Shown here one piece after another: positions 9,746 through 19,710 of a stretch of 64,000 nt of DNA. This stretch comes from Chelonoidis abingdonii (taxonomy: Eukaryota; Chordata; Testudines; Testudinidae): positions 45,154,269-45,218,268 of the forward strand of contig NC_133771.1 of the NCBI RefSeq assembly GCF_003597395.2, written 5' to 3'. Both the position numbers and the translations under genes were made by a program. Position 1 is the stretch's first letter. Each line of letters begins with the position of its first letter. Below the pieces are notes generated by a model, which had not been told where the DNA came from, did not search any database, and worked only from the letters and a program-made list of their open reading frames with translations.

Positions 9746-10850
9746 ACCTTAATAGTAGGTGGTACCACCAGCTCTGCTTATAAATGTTTGCACTATACTA
9801 AATCCATGTTTATGCAAAAGTAGTATAAATAGATATACTGAGGTAACATGCAGTAAATCATCTTGGTAATGCTCTTTTCTAGGGAAATGTTAAAAGCTGA
9901 AACCCCTCAGAAAAAACAACATCTGTACCCCCCAGGACTGATTCCTGTCTCGCTTACATACTGGTGTAAATCAGGAGTAGTGCCAGTGTAGTCAATGGAC
10001 ATAATTATCCCAGTGTAAGAGGAGAATCAGGCTGGTGAAATATTTTATAGCTTCACATTGATTTCCTGCCTATATGTGGTCAAAAAAAGGTCTCAGGGGA
10101 ATAACTAGAATCCACTAAGGGTAGACAAGAAACTCTAGTCTGAGATTTCCTACCAGATGCCACATGTGGAAACTGTTAGTTAACAGGATGAGGATGATCA
10201 TTAACCAGCAAGTGGACAGATCTTCATTTTGGAATAATTCATCAAAATTTTATCTCTGGCAAGACAGATATTTATTCTGTATTAGAAACAAATAGAAGTC
10301 ATTCTCCTAGATTAACTATGTGGCAGGGTGTTTGGTTACACTCTAATACGAAACACTGAACAGCTTGTTGCCAACGCAACCACGAACCTTCAATTTATTG
10401 ACACAGCTTAGCCATAAAGTAAATCTGCAAGCTCATTGAAGAGCTACTATAAAATAAATGTCAGCTTTATTACAATATTACAAAAATGAACTTGTGGGAT
10501 TTTTAAAAATATAAAAAATGCTATATTCTCACATTCCCCTAATCAATCATCAGAGACTCAGGCAATTCAAAATATAAACTACAGTTTGAAATTATTAATA
10601 CACACACACAAATACATATGCATTAATAACTTGTTTATACATACATATATATGTGTTTGTGTGTGTGCATGCATGTGTGTGTATATATATTACACAAAGA
10701 GTTATTAATTGTAATTCCCCAGAAATATCTGATTGTAATTCACGATCATATATTAATGACAATATACTATAATACGTTGAATGGAAAAAAGCCAGCTCCT
10801 ACTTGAGACTGGAATTATATTGTAAATAAGGGTGAAGCTAGCAAGTATCT
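9746..10850. other. Intergenic stretch with a short palindromic repeat and microsatellites
   Basis: At about 9940-10035 a roughly 100-bp imperfect palindrome contains CTGGTGTAAATCAGGAGTA on one side and CCAGTGTAAGAGGAGAATCAG on the other; I recall such elements as common in turtles and crocodilians. Mixed TA/TG microsatellites lie at 10628-10690. Otherwise AT-rich with nothing recognisable. Confidence 0.5.
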
Positions 10851-11722
10851 GAGGGCTTGGCTACACTTGCAAGTTGCAGCGCTGGTGAGGGGTTTACAGC
10901 GCTGCAACTTACTCGGTGTCCACACTTACAAAGCTCAGCCAGTGCTGCAACTCCCTGGCTGCAACGCTGGCTGTACTCCTGGTCTGCTACGGGTGTAGCG
11001 AATCCAGCGCTGGTGATGCAGCTCTGCTCATCAGGTGTGGACACTCACCAGCGCTGTTATTGGCCTCCAGGGTATTAAGAGGTATCCCGGAATTCCTGTC
11101 TACAACAAACCGGAAGGTACTCCCCGGAGCTACCAAACACAGCTGCTCTTTGCTCCAGCGATCTAGCTGAGCCGAGCCTTTGCAATGTTCACAGCTGTTT
11201 GCTTGAGGAGACAAACAGCACGGCGGGGGGGAGGGAGTCCGTCGGAGAAGCTGCTTATCTGGTCTGAAGCCTTTTTACATTTAAGAGTGATTGAGAGAGG
11301 GGTGGGGGAAATGGCCAGAATTTGCAAGGCAGGGAGCTCACAGTGTCTGCTCCAAAAATCCGCTCTCTCTGTCTCCCCGATGCTCCCTGTCACACTCCAC
11401 CCCACCCCCCGCCTTTGAACTTGCAAGGCAGGGAGCTGTCACAGTGTCTGCTCCAAAAATCCGCTCTCTCTGTCTCCCCGACGCTCCCTGTCACACTCCA
11501 CCCCACCCCCCTCTTTTGAAAAGCACGTTGCAGCCACTTGAACGCTGGGATAGCTGCCCACAATGCACCACTCCCAACAGCGCTGCAAATGCTGCAAATG
11601 TGGCCACACTGCAGCGCTGGTAGCTGTCAGTGTGGCCACACTGCAGCGCTGTTCCTACACAGTTGTACGACCACAGCTGTAACTCCCAGCGCTGCACATT
11701 TCCAAGTGTAGCCATACCCTGA
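10851..11722. mobile_element. GC-rich MITE rich in CAGCGCTG words
   Basis: The left end GGGCTTGGCTACACTTG is the inverse of the right end CCAAGTGTAGCCATACCC. Between them CAGCGCTG (itself a palindrome) recurs many times near both ends. The interior (11322-11519) holds a 99-bp tandem duplication beginning TTGCAAGGCAGGGAGCT. Eight or more ORFs of 65-110 codons cross it on both strands, all explained by GC content. No clean target duplication was found, so the superfamily (hAT or Harbinger) is unsettled. I recall this family from turtles. Confidence 0.75.
11322..11519. repeat. 99-bp tandem duplication inside the MITE
   Basis: Unit one spans 11322-11420 and unit two 11421-11519. They differ by a few changes (GCTCACAG versus GCTGTCACAG; CCGATGCT versus CCGACGCT; CCGCCTTTG versus CTCTTTTG). 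The duplication is probably younger than the element. Confidence 0.9.
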
Positions 11723-13384
11723 GTTATCCGATAGTATTGCCACATTTGAAATGTTAATAGGAGTCTGAGAAAGCATCAACATGCTTGAGGCTTATATTTT
11801 CTCATAACAATTTTTGCCCATTGAATGACAAGGCCTCGAGGTACTACAAAAGCAGAATTTGTGCAAGTGTACCTTACTTTATATATACTATACCACATCA
11901 AAGAGTTAACTTTGACCTCTTGTGGATACAACTCAGGATTTGAAATTCCATTTAGGTAAGTTGCAAAAATGTAGCTGAAAGACAGACCACTCAAATATAC
12001 TACATTCATTTATAAACTTTTTTAGATGGAAGACTTGTTCTTACTGTCTTTGTAGAAAATAGTATCTCAAATTCAGTGGTTTGCTATCTTTTAGTATATA
12101 TTTTATAGTGTAATCGATTGTTCTGCTAAAATGAAGTGCATGCCACTTTATGTAAGTGTGATCTCTTACAACTGTGCTTGGCTTGGTCAGTCTTTAACTT
12201 TGGAATATTCTTCAACAAACTGGTTCCAGGTGGCTAGCCAGTGACTTCCACCAATTCCGTGGTTTGACTTTGTTTAAAACTTTGGCAGTAAACATGTACT
12301 GCTTTTTTATTATTTAAATGTACATGATTTTAATAGAGGATAGCAAGTTTAAGCTTTATAATAGGTTATAATTTCAAAATTGAATTGTCTCTATCCTTCT
12401 TGCCCTTCCCTCTGTATTGTTTTGTTACCCTCATGTTTATGATTGGCAAACTCTCCTTTGGGGGAAAAATCATTTTTCTGAATTGGAAGGCTCCTAGCAG
12501 ACGTTTAGGTGCCATTAAAATAACACAGAATAAGAAATTATAAGGAAAAGCATAATTTTATTAATGTATTTTTCTTAGCTATTTAATATTTAGCTTTGTG
12601 TTTTCCAAAGCAATGTTACTCTATGCAAATTTCTAAAAACACAATCTATTCTCAAGGATCATAACTTACCTTACTGATGTATTTTCTTCTAAAGTTTTTA
12701 ATATATATATTGAATATACATAGGTAGAGATCTCTCATCTGACCACACTCATTTCTGAAGCTGTAAACTTAAAGCACTCATCAGTTACAAACAGGAAAGA
12801 AATATTTAGTGGATATTTTAAATCCAACTTTCCATATAGTAAACTGTATGTGATTTATTTTTCAACAACTGTATGAGAATTTCTCTAGTACTCTTTCTGA
12901 CTTTGGCTCAACTGCATGTTAATTTTAGAGAACAATTAGAAAATAGACAGTTCTGCAGTGAAGGTAAGGGGGATAGTAACCAAAAAACCTAACAAAAACA
13001 TTCTACAGAAAAATGTTCAGAAAGGTTGCATATTCAAAATAGAGATCACAGCTATCAATTACTAGGCTAAGGAATTTGCATGCATAATAGATTTGACATA
13101 TTTTGCTCTCAGAAAAGGAAACCAGTTTCTCTAGATATTACCAAGCAGCCAAAAGAACAATATTCACATCCAACTGAGAAAAAACAACTCCCCCCCACCT
13201 TAAAGTTACTAGACATGAATAGGGGGATCAAAAACATGAAAAGAGTAGGCCATGCCTACTTGCAGCTGCAGATGGAGCTAAGAGTGTATTGAAGAACCCA
13301 GAAACTTAGAAAGAGCACCCAGGTTCAGGGATTTAGAGAATGACAGCGCCACACCTGAAATGAGAGTGAGGGACTTGTCCGGGC
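11723..13384. other. AT-rich intergenic stretch, nothing identified
   Basis: Long AT-rich DNA with short frames only. No terminal repeats, RNA genes or known repeats recognised. Confidence 0.45.
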
Positions 13385-13723
13385 TTGCTGGAGGAAGGTA
13401 ACACGGATGGTGATTTATTCATTCCCCAGCAAGCTCAGGAGGGGCCTGAGATGCATAATTATATTTGCTGGGCATTTAATGACAGTGGTTGTTTTCATAG
13501 CACCTGTAAATTCAGGCACGTTTGTGAGATATGCTGTGGGACCCACTCAGCCCATTCTTGCCAGAGTGGCAGGAGATGGTTGCAGGGGGGAAACAGGACT
13601 GGGGGTGGCTCAAGTGCCAATGACAGGTATGGCTTTGCTGGAGCAGGTTACAGGATACAGAACGTGAGCAGTGGAGGGGGGCGAGATGGGGGTGACGTGG
13701 TCACAGAAGCCATCACCAGTTAG
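13385..13723 (+). pseudogene. DIRS-like retrotransposon gag-like ORF (zinc-finger remnant)
   Basis: A 112-codon frame holds two adjacent zinc-binding patterns. Residues C28-x7-C36-x4-C41-x3-H45 form a CCCH finger, and C47-x2-C50-x3-H54-x4-C59 a CCHC-like knuckle. The wording FN-x2-GC...CKFRHVC-x2-C is typical of the gag of DIRS-type (tyrosine-recombinase) retrotransposons, which binds element RNA in virus-like particles. Glycine-rich sequence follows. The frame is only a fragment: the usual long N-terminal part is missing. Its place directly before the RT/RNase H remnants at 13740-15193 in the same orientation supports the assignment. Dead or truncated copy. Confidence 0.6.
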
Positions 13724-13739
13724 GCAAGAGGTGTTAAAG

Positions 13740-14640
13740 GTTCTCCGATGTGATTACCCTACAAACCAGAATGGGTGTAACTGTGGGGTGGTTTACTGTG
13801 GGATTTCGGATCCCCTTTTCAGGGAGTAGTGCCCATGTGATGTCAAATAATTTGAAGTTAGTAGCTGGGAGGGGACATGTTCAAAAGAAGATTATCCAGG
13901 AACTAAATGAGGGTAGGGTGGCAGGGCCATTTAATCAATTACCTATAGAGAATTTATGGGTTTCCCCCTGGGTTGGTCCCTATAGAGTACCTATATTGTG
14001 GGTAGCCCCGTTTAATGATGGAATAGAGGTAGTGCTGTGTTCCATGTGCTATTCCTCCATTCATATGGTTGGTCTTGTGGCCCAAAGGCACTAGGTGTGA
14101 TATCAAATCTGCTTTTTGACTGCTGCCAGTGCATCTGTTGGACTTCAGCCTTTTGGGTTTCTCTTTTGAGGGACAAATTTTCTTTTGACAAGGCTGTGTG
14201 GTATCCTATGCAGCATTTGAAAAATTTAGCACAATGTTGCACTGGGAAGTGATGCAGGCAGCTGAACTATTCCAAGTAGTGCATTATTTATATGATTTTT
14301 TGTTTGTGGGATGAACAGGGTCAGATGAGTATGTTCACCCATTGGACACATTTCAGGCCCTGGCTAAAGAGTTGGGGGTACCCCTAGTGGAAAAGAAAAC
14401 AGAGGGCTACATTGACCTACCTGGGGATCTAGCTGGACATAAGGGCAGGGATATCACAGCTTCCTCAAGATAAGATTTGGAAGCATTGGCAATTTCTCAA
14501 GAGAGCTGTAGGAGCCAAGAAACTCATACTACAAGACCTGCAGTATTTGAACTTTGCCTTCAAGATAGTTGCCCGAGAGCGAGCATTCTGTGCCCAGCTT
14601 GTGGTAGCAACAGCAGGCATAGCCAGGCCACATCATTACA
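13740..14640 (+). pseudogene. DIRS-like reverse transcriptase remnant
   Basis: The best frame (13750-14094) includes NEGRVAGPF followed by P-x-ENLWVSP, the usual opening of DIRS RT domains. After frameshifts, 14279-14310 reads VHYLYDFLFVG, where the catalytic YLDD motif of the family has become YLYD (14285-14296), so the first metal-binding aspartate is lost. Next come LAKELGVPLVEKKTEG (14354-14403), the conserved block after the catalytic motif, and a segment equivalent to the connection region (about 14470-14640). At least three frameshifts or stops are visible. The enzyme would copy element RNA; here it cannot. Confidence 0.6.
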
Positions 14641-14851
14641 TATGAGTTACTAGAGTGATGAAGACTTGAAGGTGTGGGAACAGTTTGAGTTAATTCAATG
14701 GGACGTGGTTATGAAAAGGAAGAATGGCTATTAGAAGTGGATTTGAAAATCCATTCTGAGGCTTCAGGGCGTACAGGTTTTGGGGTGTTTTACCAATGCA
14801 AGTGGTGTGCCCAGTAGTGGCCCACTATCTGGATGCAAAACGGGGTAGTGT

Positions 14852-15193
14852 GTGACATGGATTTCCTGGATTTATTTTCCTATTTTAGTTGCAGTGGTTA
14901 TCTGGGGACCAGAGTTGACTAAAAAAAGGGTGTGTTTCTGGTGCGACAACATGGCGGTTATCAATTGCCAAACTTCCAGATCACACAAGATAATGAAGTT
15001 AGTGATGGCATTTGTGCTACAATGTTTAAGCCTTAACATCTTTATTTTTCCCCCACAGCATGTGCCTGGGGCAGATAATGGCATAGCAGATACCTTTTCT
15101 CATTTTCAGTTCAACAGATTTTGGAAGCTTGGATCAAGAGCTAATGACAAACTCAAGTGGATGCTACTGCCATTATGGAGCCTGTGTGTTTGA
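14852..15193 (+). pseudogene. DIRS-like RNase H domain remnant
   Basis: A 113-codon frame with WCDNMAVIN (D32), QTSRS, LVMAFVLQCL, and HVPGADNGIADTFSHFQ (D80). In DIRS elements this is the RNase H domain, with the typical pattern SDNxAVV...HVPGxxNxIADALSRFQ. The two aspartates expected in the active site are present, while the usual ALSRFQ is TFSHFQ. RNase H removes the RNA strand during element copying. This is the clearest protein evidence for DIRS in the window. Upstream, the frame is broken from the RT by stops. Confidence 0.7.
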
Positions 15194-15840
15194 TGTTGTT
15201 GGTGGGACGGATATCTTTGGCTCCAGGCACATGGCTGAGCTGTGAAGGAAGTTTTAATGAGTTCTTCCAATTTCAAGATTTGAAATGCTAGTCACCACTA
15301 CGGCCTATCACAGAGGGATGGCTGCTGTGGTTGCTAGTGTCCTCAATAATCCTGGCATAGTGCAAGGGACAACTGAGTTCTTTTGGAAGAATGGGGGTTC
15401 ACTTATCAGACTTAGAGGATGACATGTTTTGGCGGCTGTAAAAGAGGCCAATGGGAGATGTCTGGAAACCCAGCTGGGTTTAGGTCTGGGAGACAGCCAA
15501 GCAAGTTGCTGGCACTTCCTTGTGGTAGACATCCCTTGCAGGTATTCCATAGGGAAGGCATCCAGTGACCAGATAACTGGCCTGGTAAAGGAATTAAAAA
15601 GGAGGTGCTGGTTAAAGGAATGGAATGGGGTGGGGTGAGTAGTTCAGATGTCCTATGATTGGTAATGGCAGTGAGCCAAGTCCCTCCTTTCTTATAGCTC
15701 ACCTTAACCCTCCTACGAGTGGGCGTGTATGGTAAGGTCTGAGCCATGGATTCGCTGGGGAACCTGGATGGAAAATAAAAGAGGGGTTGGTGGAAGGCAG
15801 ACATCTAATAAAGTTGTGGCCTGATTAAATCAGTATCAAG
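15194..15840 (+). pseudogene. 3' remainder of the DIRS-like element; no tyrosine recombinase recognised
   Basis: Following the RNase H remnant, similarly composed plus-strand sequence continues to about 15840, with short frames and an AATAAA-like signal near 15770-15810 (GGAAAATAAAAGAGG, CTAATAAAG). A DIRS element should carry a tyrosine recombinase (R-x-H-x-R...Y) here or overlapping. I could not make out those motifs, so this part is either deleted or too decayed. Confidence 0.35.
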
Positions 15841-16738
15841 TGTCTCCTATTCTTTTGGTATAGCCACACAATGATGATTTCAGTGGTTGGAAAAAGCACA
15901 GAGCATCAGAGTACTCAGGCAAACTCTTATGGTGGATGAGAAGGGGTTGGGGGGTCAGTTTAGAGGGATCAAAATGCACAGAAAAGTGATTACCAACGGC
16001 TGGACTTAGACAGCTCTGTTTATTTAATTTACTCTGAGAAAAAACAGCATTTGCATAACAAGAAATCACATTACTTTCCTGCTGCTTCAGTCTCCTGCAT
16101 AGTGCAAACTACAGGGGAAAAAAAAAAATCACTTCCTATGCCTGAAACACTTGTAGAAGTCAACTAGTCCAACAATAACTACCCCATAAATCAGCTGCTA
16201 GGCCAGAGCAGCACACCACAAACACTTTGCAATTTGCAGATTGTTCTTTTGCTAGCAGACCATATCCCTACACCCAGGACACTGCCAGCTAAAAAACATG
16301 CATTATGTATTTTGGCAGGATTACTGTACAATACATATTGTACAGAAACTAACACCAGAAATGACATTCATTTATATTATATTTACAATTCAAATGAATT
16401 ACAGATATTCAAAGCATTACATGCTTCTGCAGTAAGTGGAATTAAAAGGAAATAGCACTACAGAAAGTAGACAAATATAAAATACTAAAATAAAATTTCT
16501 TTGTCAAAGCAATAGAATCAGTGATGTTCCATAATGGTTGTTCGATATTAGTTTACTCCTGAGCTAATGACCCTTTGTACTTTAGTAAAAACAAAAGCAA
16601 CGAATATTTTAACCAAAATCATCATCAGACATTCTTGGTTAACAAGTGTATGCTTCTTTAGTGCTTCCTAAATGGCAACAAAAAAGCACTTTCATCTAAT
16701 CAGAAAACCATCATATATACTTTACTATGGATACAAGT
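15841..16738. other. Intergenic stretch, nothing identified
   Basis: AT-rich, with only short frames and no recognised repeat. Confidence 0.45.
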
Positions 16739-18202
16739 ACAGTAACTCCTCAAAGTCATCACGGTTAACATTGTTTCGTTGTAACATTGCTAATCAATTA
16801 GAGAACATGCTTGTTTAAATTTGTGCAATGTTCCATGTTACAGAGCGGCACAAGTTTCCTTCTCCTTGTCCCTGGACCCTGTGCTTGGGCTGGCCAAAGA
16901 AAGGATCTCAGACGCCTCTTGCAGGTGCTTCACCTGTGTTCTTTTATTTACTGTGGCTGTATAGTCCCAATTCCCCCAACACCTGTCCCCGCTCTGACTC
17001 CTCATGGATCCTCTGACCTTTGAGGCTTGGGTCAGCCAGCAGAGACAGAGCCACAACCCTCTTATCTTCCTATCTGGCCGTCCCTCCAGGGCTTTTCCCT
17101 AGGTTTATATGCCTTCCCAGTCATCAACCCAGCTGGTTCCACTAGGCTTAGCTGATCACCCGGAGCCTGCCCTCATTAGGGCCTGCAGCTGGGCTCTCTG
17201 CTAAGGGTCTTGGCCCATACACCCGGCCACCCTAGAGGGAAACGGGGGAAAGCCGGCTCTTTAGCAGGGCACCCAAAGGTTTTATGCCTCTGCCCTGCGA
17301 CATTGCCTTATAATGTTGTTTGGCAGCTGCCTGCTTTGTCCACTGCTTGCAGAAAGAGCAGGCCATTGGAGCTAGCTGGTGGGGGTTTGGAACCAGGGTG
17401 GACCAGAAGCCCCCCACCAGCTTTCCTCTCCCCTAAGTTCCCTGTGAGGCAGCCGCCCAGCAGGCTATCAGTTGCCAGCAGTTCAGCTGTTCCTCCCCAC
17501 ACTGCCATGTGCTTCTCCTGCCCTCTGCCTTGGAGCTGGTCCCAGGAGCCTTCGGCTTGCTGGAGGAGGGAAGAGTGGGAGCTAATGTCAGGGTGTTCCC
17601 CTACCCCTGCCCCTCACTTACCCCATCTCCATAGAGCGGGGGGGAGGGAGGGGAAGGACACATACAACAGGGCTCAGGACAGAGGGAGCTTGCTCACAGC
17701 AGCTGCTGTCTCAACTTGCTGATCTACTTAAAAAGGCAGTGTACTTAAAGTGCGGTCAGTGTAATTAAAGGGGCAATGTGCATCTCTCTCTGTCTCTCAC
17801 ACAGAGTGTGTGTGTCTGTCTGTCTGCCATGCTGTCAGCCCTCCCTCCATTTGTGCTGCCTTGTAGAGTGTGAGGCTACATTAACAACAGTGTGTTATCT
17901 CTTGAGGACTCAGCCGAGTTAATCATTTAGCAGTAAGGCATTCCCTGGGAAATATCCCACCTTCTGACTTCACCACTTCAACCAAGCTTCACAATCATCA
18001 TTGCTGTGTACAATATTAAATCGTTTGTTTAAAATTTATCCTGTGTATATAGTCTTTTGTCTGGTGAAAACAATTTCACTGGAACCTCCCCTCACCCTAT
18101 TTACATTAATTCTTATGAGGAAACTGGATTCATTTAACATCGTTTCGCTTAAAGTCACATTTTTCAGGAATATAACTACAATGTTAAGCAAGGAGATACT
18201 GT
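16739..18202. mobile_element. Mariner-like DNA transposon (nonautonomous), split by an LTR
   Basis: The left end TACAGTAACTCCTCAAAGTC and right end AATGTTAAGCAAGGAGATACTGTA form a terminal inverted repeat starting CAGTA and flanked by TA, the Tc1/mariner target. Near both ends are ATCGTTTCG / GTTTCGTTG words. After the inserted LTR (16835-17302) is removed, GTGCAATGTTCC joins TTATAATGTTGTTTGGCAG, restoring the family sequence as I recall it from turtles. The interior has GC-rich and TCTC/TGTG simple-repeat parts (17788-17830). The 170-codon plus frame at 17210-17722 spans the LTR/transposon junction and is not a gene. No transposase found. Confidence 0.75.
16835..17302 (-). mobile_element. 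Solo LTR inserted in the mariner-like element
   Basis: On the minus strand it starts TGTCGCAGGGCAG and ends CTCTGTAACA, giving TG...CA ends. A TATA-like CATATAAACC lies on the minus strand at about 17105-17114 and an AATAAA polyadenylation signal at about 16945-16950, in the right order for a minus-strand LTR promoter and R region. The flanking duplication is imperfect (TTCC/TTGCC). It must be younger than the transposon it interrupts. Confidence 0.75.
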
Positions 18203-19529
18203 ATTATTTTCTAAGTATTTTTTCTATGTTTTATTTCTAGGTCTCCTATTTGGTGACAAATCAGTAAGTGTGAGTTTATGCACCAGTACATGAAGTACTC
18301 AGTGCTAAATTCTGCACTGTGATATTGGTATATATCCAGATTAGCTCCACAGAAGTCAAATAACAGAGACAAATGAGAGCACAATTTTGTACACTGAGTC
18401 AACATTTCTGAGCAAACTACACTCAGTTACTTGTAACCAATGTAAATGCACACAAAATATTAGCATTCTTTACAGTAGATGACCAAGTCTCAGCATGGCA
18501 AGTAAGTACTGGCACTGCTATTTGAAAGATAGATACTTGCGATTTAGTCAACAAAACTCAAGATTCCACTGAGATTTTTTTTCCAGCTTTTCTCCACCTC
18601 CTGCATTTTAGATGAGATGCTGGCAAATCTGGTTGGATAAATGTAGATGACTAATAGAGTATTATCTTAGTCACAAATATATATATAGAACAACTGGACT
18701 GATCTGACTTATTCAGTCACACAGAACTGAGGAGGATGAAACTTAGGAGGACTTGGGGGCAAAAGTCTAGGGGTACATCTGCACCTCAGGGCTATATCAA
18801 CTCATCCATGTCCAACTTTGCTTGGGAAATAGTCTGAAGAAATATACAACCAAATGAATATTTGGTGCAATAATCTGGTCATTCTTATTAATAGCAGATC
18901 TGGAGGATAAAATAATATCACAATATTTTCAACCTTTCATAAGCAAATGACATTTTAAACTAAACAAGAAGGTTTAGATATTATTCAAAAGGAGACCCTG
19001 ACACCATGCTTAATAAAATAGCAAATGAGAGAGTCACCAAAGAGACTGTTTCTTTCTGTTCATCCTCTTCCAGAGTAGGTTCATTCAGTCCAGCAGACCT
19101 TCAAGTCTTTTATTCACTACTAAACAAAGCCAATGCTGGGGCCTCTACCACTTCCTTAAAGGAACTATTCCATAATCTAAGATATGATCTTAACAAACTG
19201 CCAGGGAGAAACAGTTTGGTTTGTTCCTTACTCAGTTAATGTACCTCAAAAACACAACACTGACCAAACATAGTATATTTCACAGAGTTGTGCACGCACT
19301 GCTTCCATCAAAGATTACATGCCTAGAACTTCCTGACAGACACTTCTGAAAATTCACATACTATCTAGTCAGTATAGGCAAAAATGCAAGCTGGCAGGAC
19401 CAGATTTACAGATTTTCCTTGTCCAAATCACAACTGCTAAAGTCTTTGAAAAATTTAGTCCTTAAATCTCATTTGAAACATATACTGTTCTATGGACTGG
19501 TATAATCTTGACTAAGGAGGGTGCTAGCA
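18203..19529. other. Intergenic stretch, nothing firm
   Basis: No gene or clear element. A (TA)n patch sits at 18675-18690. A 77-codon frame at 19006-19239 has no recognised domain. Confidence 0.4.
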
Positions 19530-19710
19530 GGAGACTTAGAATACCTGAGATTAATTCCCTGCTATGCCACAAATTTCCTGTGTGACCTTGGGAAAATCAT
19601 TTAATTTCTGTGGCTTGTTCCCCATCTGTAAAATAGCAATAATAGAACTACCTAATAAGGTGTTGTGAGGGTAACCACATTAAAATTGTGAGATAATGGG
19701 GATCATATAA
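19530..19710 (+). mobile_element. MIR-type core SINE
   Basis: The stretch TGTGTGACCTTGGGAAAATC, then CCCATCTGTAAAATAG, AATAATAG and TGTTGTGAGGGT follows the MIR core and 3' region in order. MIR is an ancient amniote-wide tRNA-derived SINE mobilised by L2. The copy lacks a recognisable tRNA head and is heavily mutated, as expected for its age. Confidence 0.8.

Noticed and set aside
17210..17722. 170-codon plus frame
   Set aside because: It crosses the junction between a solo LTR and the mariner-like element that contains it.
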